A DNA stretch of 64,000 nucleotides from Atrina japonica. Its lineage: Eukaryota > Mollusca > Bivalvia > Pterioida > Pinnidae. The notes under the pieces were generated by a model. It saw only the letters and a list, made by a program, of their open reading frames with translations. It ran no database searches and was not told the DNA's origin. This document shows, one piece after another, positions 58,392-64,000 of the stretch (within the stretch, counting starts at the first letter, position 1; the number at the start of each line of letters is the position of its first letter). The stretch covers positions 1,167,501 to 1,231,500 of the forward strand of contig BROG01000153.1 of assembly GCA_030159075.1 (NCBI GenBank). The letters run 5' to 3'. A program made the translations under genes and the position numbers.

Positions 58392-58394
<3 letters not shown>

Positions 58395-58461
<67 letters not shown>
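58395..58461. repeat. (TA)n microsatellite
   Basis: About 33 TA units. Shorter TA tracts are at 57460-57482, 58919-58938 and 59257-59274. Confidence 0.9.
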
Positions 58462-58464
<3 letters not shown>

Positions 58465-59551
58465 CGTTTCCTTCAATTAATTTTCAATATGCATAAGCAG
58501 CATAATCAATTCAAATAATTCTAGAAAAAGCAACGTTTATAAAATTTAATGAAAAGCTGTTAAATTTTGAAATGTAAATTTTCATACTGGGACTAACGAT
58601 ATTACCATATCAAATGTATGCTATTTCAAAGAACTTTCTGATTAATTACTTGCTTGGGTTATGGTTTACATATTTCATGTAAAATGATGTATGAATGAAT
58701 TCAAATTAAGCATTTACATGTTATCTATCACATTTCAACATAGATAATCCATAGATATGTAATATAAGATAAGAATAATACAATTGACGAATAAAATAAT
58801 TCATTAATAAATAATTCATTAAATAGAATATTGAGCATGTTATTTCAAGATCCTGTAAATGAAAGATTGACAGACAGATAAATAGAGGATATTTGCCAAT
58901 TTCCAATGATTACAATTTTATATATATATATATATATATGAGTCAAATAGTGTGTATTAAAAATTCTATTTACATGTTTTCATGAAAAAAAATCACATAC
59001 AAAAGCAGTCCCAAAATATGAAAAGTATTTTGATTAGAAAAGTGAAAATAACAGTTTGAATGGAGTGTTATTTTTCGCACTGAAAAATACTGGTAATCAA
59101 AATAAATTTATTTAGTTGGTAAATCCTTACACTTCACTACCAAAACTGTTGTAATTAGACAGATATACAGATAAATAGATAGACAGATGAATAAATAGAT
59201 AGACAAATAGATAGATAGATGAATATATTTTGAATACTGGCAGAATGATATACATGTATATATATATATATATATACAGTTAAATAACAACAGACTAAAA
59301 CGGATTTGCTTGTTATCAGAGTTACAGCCCTTGTTAACAAAGCCCTGGGTGTCAAGAAACATATAATTTTCTTTATCCTGTCTCTGCAAATACTGCATAC
59401 ACATTTTGGAAATAATTGACAGCATTATTTTTGAGAAGGAAGTTGAAAATATTCACAAAGCATAATGAAAGATGACATTGAATCATATATAGGTCACCTG
59501 TGTCTCAGATGACCTACAAAAATATAACAGGTTAACTGATATTAAGATTAA

Positions 59552-59746
59552 CCCATCAACCCTTTCAGTCACATTTAGGCCTGCCCATTTCAATGAATAG
59601 TTAAGTCCATTGTCAGAATTCAGGGGTGTTTGATCTAGAATCAAAATTTTATATAATATTACATTTTACATCACTTCTAAATTATGACAATAAACCAAGT
59701 ATTTATTGATTTGGGCGAGTCTAAATTCGACTACAGGGTTGATAAG
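59552..59746. mobile_element. 195-bp TIR MITE, copy 1 (TTAA flanks)
   Basis: TTAA at 59548-59551 and 59747-59750 flanks inverted ends CCCATCAACCCT and AGGGTTGATAAG. The inverted similarity extends about 30 bases (CACATTTAGGCCTGCCC with GGGCGAGTCTAAATTCG). Fits a piggyBac-type non-autonomous element. Confidence 0.72.
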
Positions 59747-60361
59747 TTAAAATTCTTATGAAATATATGATATATATTAAAGCACTTTTTGAACAATTTG
59801 AATTTCAAAAAATATATTTCTAGTAATTGCAATAATTGTCATTTCTTCCCACTCTAATGATATGATGTATTCTATGATTTTCAAACAGCAGCAATATATT
59901 TCGAATAAAACCTCTGAAAAATTGCATTCTCTACCATTTCTGCAGATCTTCCTTCCAATTAAAAATAATTGGTGTTTACAAACCTCTGTCAGTGTTTTAA
60001 ACTGTGAAACATGATAAAATACCTTTGACATAGTCCCTGATTTTTTGGTGGGAAAAATTCAATTTGCCCTGTATATTGTATACATGTGAAGGAGTTTTCT
60101 AGATATTCATGTAAAATTGCAAATAATAATTATCATTTGTCTTATGTACTTCAATCAAAATACAATTATCATTCTAAATAATGAAGATCTATATTGCACA
60201 TGTCAATCTACCACAGTCATGATAAAAGCTTTAAAGTAATCTCCGGATGTAGCCTTGTGCTCTGGGATATATCCAAATGTTTATACCAGCTTCCTGCCTT
60301 CAGTATGCTACTTTCAGATTTTCTCCTTCAAATTAATTTTTTTCTTCTAAATCGTTCAGTG

Positions 60362-63276
60362 TTAACCAGAGTCTTGCGATGCTCTATGAATTTCTGAAGT
60401 CATTTCATTCACTAGTTGACTAATTTCATGAGCTAACTTGACCTTTTCCACTTTACCTTGAAACTTATCACCTAAAAACAGGAAAGACATGAGAATTATA
60501 GATACAGGAGCATGAACATTAGTAAAGTTTGTAAGATGAAATATACATGATATACTGAATGACAGACAAATATAGACTTCTGGAAAAACCAGAGGTGGGA
60601 TCAGGTGTCCCTGCAGACTGTTCAAACAAATCATGGTTAGATGTTAGACAGTCAAAACCAGAACACAGCAGTTGTATATAAACCTGGGTCATAAAGCTCT
60701 CTCAGTGAGCTATTCATTCTAGTTTATAGAAACATTGCATAATCAAAGATTACAAAGCTCATCACAGCACTAAAATCAGACTTATTCCAGAACAAAGTAA
60801 TTTTGCAAAACCTACAGGGCTAATCCAACATCTGATACAAAACTTGTGCTAAGAATCATGAGAAATAAATACCATGCAAGTTTAGTTCATCAACTAAAGA
60901 ACAAACCCGCAACTTCTTCGTCCGCATGGGTATATAAGCATGATAAACAGTATAGGTAAACCAAGGTAAAGTGGCACATGTTAACAATTACTACAATTCT
61001 AAATTAAAGAATAACAAGGGTGACAGACAATTTTTCGGCAACATAAATATTAGAGCTACAGTAATATATGGAGTCATGTTTTACCTTAGCATTCCTATTT
61101 TTGGAAAATCGACCCTATTGTTTACGTTTTTGACAGAACCCGGGTGTGCCACTTTATCTTGGTAGATCTGTAACATGAACCTCAGAGAATATTTAAATTC
61201 CATACTTAGTTCTTAAAAGGGGTTGTATAATTTCTAAAGAAATTAATGAAATCACAAAGCAATTGTTTCTATTACTTACTCATTCAATTTATATTTTTTT
61301 TTTACAGAAAATGACTAAATTATTGTCTTCCTGTACAAAAGTTCAATTACCATGTAACTTATTATTTCTAAAGAACTCCAAATAAAGAAATCCAAACAAC
61401 TACGTTTCTGATTTTTTTGATGATTTCAGTGATTTAATTCAGTTATTTAATTTTTATTTAATTTGTTCACAGAACAAATAATGGTATGGAACACAACATT
61501 ACATGTGGACTTTCAATTGGAAATGAAAAATTTCCATCAACAATAGGTACATAGCGACATACCATCCCACTCCCATCTTTTCAAAACATCATTTAATCCG
61601 TTATGGTATCCTGTCTTGCATGTTGCTGTGGTAACAAGGTTGTTAAGAACACTTTCATCATCATCAACTTAAAAGAAATCACCAAAGATTTTCTAGATTA
61701 AAGTATATAGTAAATACATAATCTTTAACTTTCAAACAGAAAAGTTCTAACGACAAAACTGATTATCTTTACTTTCAAGTGTAAGCTAACCGCAATTGTC
61801 CTTGTCATAAAAGGCATCCAATATTATCAAAACTTTGTATCATTTATTGTTTCCAATTTGTTTTATCATAAGATAATACACAACAATACATACTTAATTT
61901 CCAAGCAATTTCAATAATCTAGTGGTAGAGCATTCATCTCACAAGTGGATGGTCCCAAATTTAATTCCAAGTAACTGGTCATACCCCCCACCCCCAAATG
62001 TCAGGCTCCCAGCATAAGAAGTGAAAGCCACAATTTTTTTTTATGAAAATTCGAAATTCCACAAGAAATCTAGAGTGACACATTTAAAACCCTCACTAAA
62101 TTGGCATCAGTCTATAACACAGGTCCAAATTTGTATCACTTCACCTACTGCTAGTGACATCTCTATATAAGTGAATATTTTTGTCAGGATGTAAAATAAC
62201 AACCCCTTCTAAACTAACAGTCACAGCATTATTTTGTTATATTCTATAGTAGAAAGTAAACAAAACATCTTTAATTTTCATTACCAACCTTTATCAAGTA
62301 TACAGTATATTTGTTTAACAGCTGTTGCGATGGTTACCTACCTTTAGGAGGAAGTATACAGTAAGCTATGATATCTCTCAAAGGTTTTAATCTGCTGTCA
62401 ATCCATACTTTCTCTGTAGGTTCACTTTCTTCATCTATACTTTTCTGTCTGTCAGATAATATAAACCATCATGAGAGTGACATGTGGGAGGGGGTGAAAT
62501 ATACTAAAATATTGTATCATGGCATCAAAATATGATATACACATTAACAACTGGTGAAGGATGAATCATATACACAAATAATCAGATAATACCTAGGGAA
62601 TAGTATAAAATAGTGAGAACTTTATGTAGATAGAAAAGATCGGACAACATTTTAATGACATGTGAGTCTGCAGACACAGACTGCTTTAATGATGTATTAG
62701 ACAACACAAACATTTGTTATGGTTTAATGACATGTGACATTTTTAGTAAATAATAAGGACCAGCCCAACACATAACACATTGTGATGTGATACAGAAATA
62801 TTTAGAATCTGAGCTCTCAGGTAAATGGTTTTTAGACATATTACTGGTAATAATAGAATAAAGAGTCTATATTATCATCATTACGTAAACAGCTGATCAA
62901 ACCACCACAGCACTGTACATGGTGGCATCCAAACAGCATCAATTTTCAAGTACACTCACCATGTTTACCCCTCAAAATCACCAATATGTGATTCATACGT
63001 GGTCTCTCAAGACAGGTGATCACTTTCAAGAGATTTTATTCACTGGATTAATTAATTGAGTGATTTTTATAATTTTGTCTCAGAAGACAGGTGGTCTCTT
63101 ATGAGAACTGTCTTTCTAGATAGGTTTCACCACAGTGACTGTATTTACCTGTGTTTTCTTTTTCTGATGATTGGATTCTCAGTATCACAAAGAGGCTTTA
63201 AGGTCAGAGTGTTCTCTGGAAGTCTCATCTCAGTGAGATGTCGAGAATGAGCTAATTTAATATCTTCCATACCCTC
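60362..63276 (-). CDS. 3' end of an unrecognised multi-exon gene (four terminal exons)
   Basis: Minus-strand exons 63276-63149 (128 nt), 62448-62342 (107 nt), 61667-61563 (105 nt) and 60471-60362 (110 nt with stop TAA) join in frame through phases 2, 1 and 1, and every junction is AG-exon-GT. Together they give about 149 C-terminal residues, rich in charged residues. Landmarks are HSRHLTEMRLPENTL and the basic RKRKH in the first; WIDSRLKPLRDIIAYCILPP in the second; DDDESVLNNL and RWEWD in the third; and the amphipathic, coiled-coil-like VEKVKLAHEISQLVNEM in the last. No signal peptide or membrane segment is seen in this part. I do not recognise the family. It starts in mid-protein: the first visible exon opens at phase 0 and the N-terminus lies beyond the window. 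Its style is unlike the peptide genes. Confidence 0.75.
60957..61164. mobile_element. 208-bp TIR MITE in the intron of the right-edge gene
   Basis: Left end AACCAAGGTAAAGTGGCACA, right end inverse TGTGCCACTTTATCTTGGTA, about 19 matching bases. A relative at 42075-42240 shares AATATTAGAGCTACAG and TGTGCCACATCAACTTGGTA. The frame 60971-61165 is inside it. Confidence 0.65.
61915..62085 (+). repeat. tRNA-like SINE fragment
   Basis: TCTAGTGGTAGAGCATTC resembles an A box; the B box (AAATTTAATTCCAAG) is worn. Lies in an intron of the right-edge gene. Confidence 0.45.
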
Positions 63277-63569
63277 CTGAAAAAATCAATTAGTACAAAA
63301 AATGAAATGAACATTGCGAAACTAGAATATTTAAAACACATGCATGAACTAGAAAATGTACACCTGTATATTCACTGTAGAGGAAAGCAATCAAACTTAT
63401 ATCTATATGTCATCTGTATTTCATATGCAAGCTTATGTCCAAAGATCAAAATTCTAGGACCATATGTGTTATAGAACAAGATATCATTCTTAAAATATTT
63501 ATATCACTGTGTCTGGTAATTAGACCAGTTTGGTAATTAGATGCATCCAGTAATAGTTAACAAAGCATA

Positions 63570-63775
63570 TGTGGAGGTGACCAGTTTTTGTTGGTAGTCG
63601 AGGGAACCTGGTTGTTATGTATCCAGAAAGAGACATTGGCACGTAAACCGGCAAACACTCTCTCAAAACCAGCTCAGGCTTGAGAGGGGCTCCATCCCAA
63701 CAGAATAGAGGTGAAAAACGTCATGTTTTAAAGCATAATGCTCTGACCACTCGTCAAACAGGTGTCCCTGCATGG
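63570..63775 (-). repeat. tRNA-derived SINE, minus strand
   Basis: Minus-strand head TTTGACGAGTGGTCAGAGC followed by TTATGCTTTAAAACATGACG; the body includes GTTTGCCGGTTTACGTGCC, as in the other SINEs. Confidence 0.55.
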
Positions 63776-64000
63776 TGTATGTCTAAGCTAGTACAAATTA
63801 AGAGCAAGAGGTACTAACTCCTCTTCATGTTAAATGTAAAGTATAAGAACCAAAATCACGGAACATCACACATCAATATCTATAGAACTGATGAATCAAT
63901 ACAAACCCCCTATCTATTAAACGATTACCAAGTGAATGTTGAAAAATTGCAAAATTAAACAAAAAAAGCCTGGAATACAGGCATAACCTATAATCTCCCA

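Overview
This is eukaryotic, AT-rich, intron-rich genomic DNA, most likely from a bivalve mollusc (inference). The evidence is short coding exons with GT-AG junctions, dense di- and tetranucleotide microsatellites, tRNA-headed SINEs whose body and tail resemble those I know from mollusc genomes, Penelope-like and non-LTR retrotransposon debris, and many terminal-inverted-repeat (TIR) elements. Almost all long open frames here are microsatellite or repeat read-through. The real genes are split into small exons and had to be assembled by eye from splice sites.

The main content is a cluster of four paralogous genes for small secreted cysteine-rich peptides, named here A, B, C and D. A (2548-7931, +), B (15506-18538, +) and C (37904-41703, +) read rightward; D (32439-21601, -) reads leftward. 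Each has a TATA-like box, a non-coding first exon that ends 68-73 bases after the start of that box, a signal-peptide exon starting Met-(Gln/Met/Leu)-Lys-x-His, a short exon with the CC motif in A, B and D, a C-x4/5-C exon, and a separate exon for a charged tail with stop codon and AATAAA. Predicted precursors are 74 (A), 73 (B), 85 (C) and 68 (D) residues. B and C keep eight cysteines in the order C-C-CC-C-C-C-C; A and D have six each, reached by different losses. Tails differ: His/Asp-rich in A and D, Gly/Lys-rich in B and C. The architecture fits defence peptides or knottin/conotoxin-like peptides; function is inference.

A and D are the arms of an old inverted duplication (about 2410-7930 and 32575-21600) that share promoter, introns, intronic repeats and microsatellites at matching positions but carry different later insertions.

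Layout: 1-2400, repeat debris; 2410-7930, gene A; 8380-10100, two TIR elements; 10100-15400, non-coding with a 47-bp minisatellite and retroelement remnants; 15500-18540, gene B; 18540-21600, mostly featureless; 21600-32575, gene D with large intronic insertions; 32700-33905, a decayed LINE; 34000-37900, non-coding; 37900-41710, gene C; 41700-54000, repeats, SINEs and reverse transcriptase remnants; 54000-60360, non-coding with two matched MITEs; 60362-63276 (-), the last four coding exons of an unrelated gene I do not recognise, whose 5' part lies beyond the right edge.
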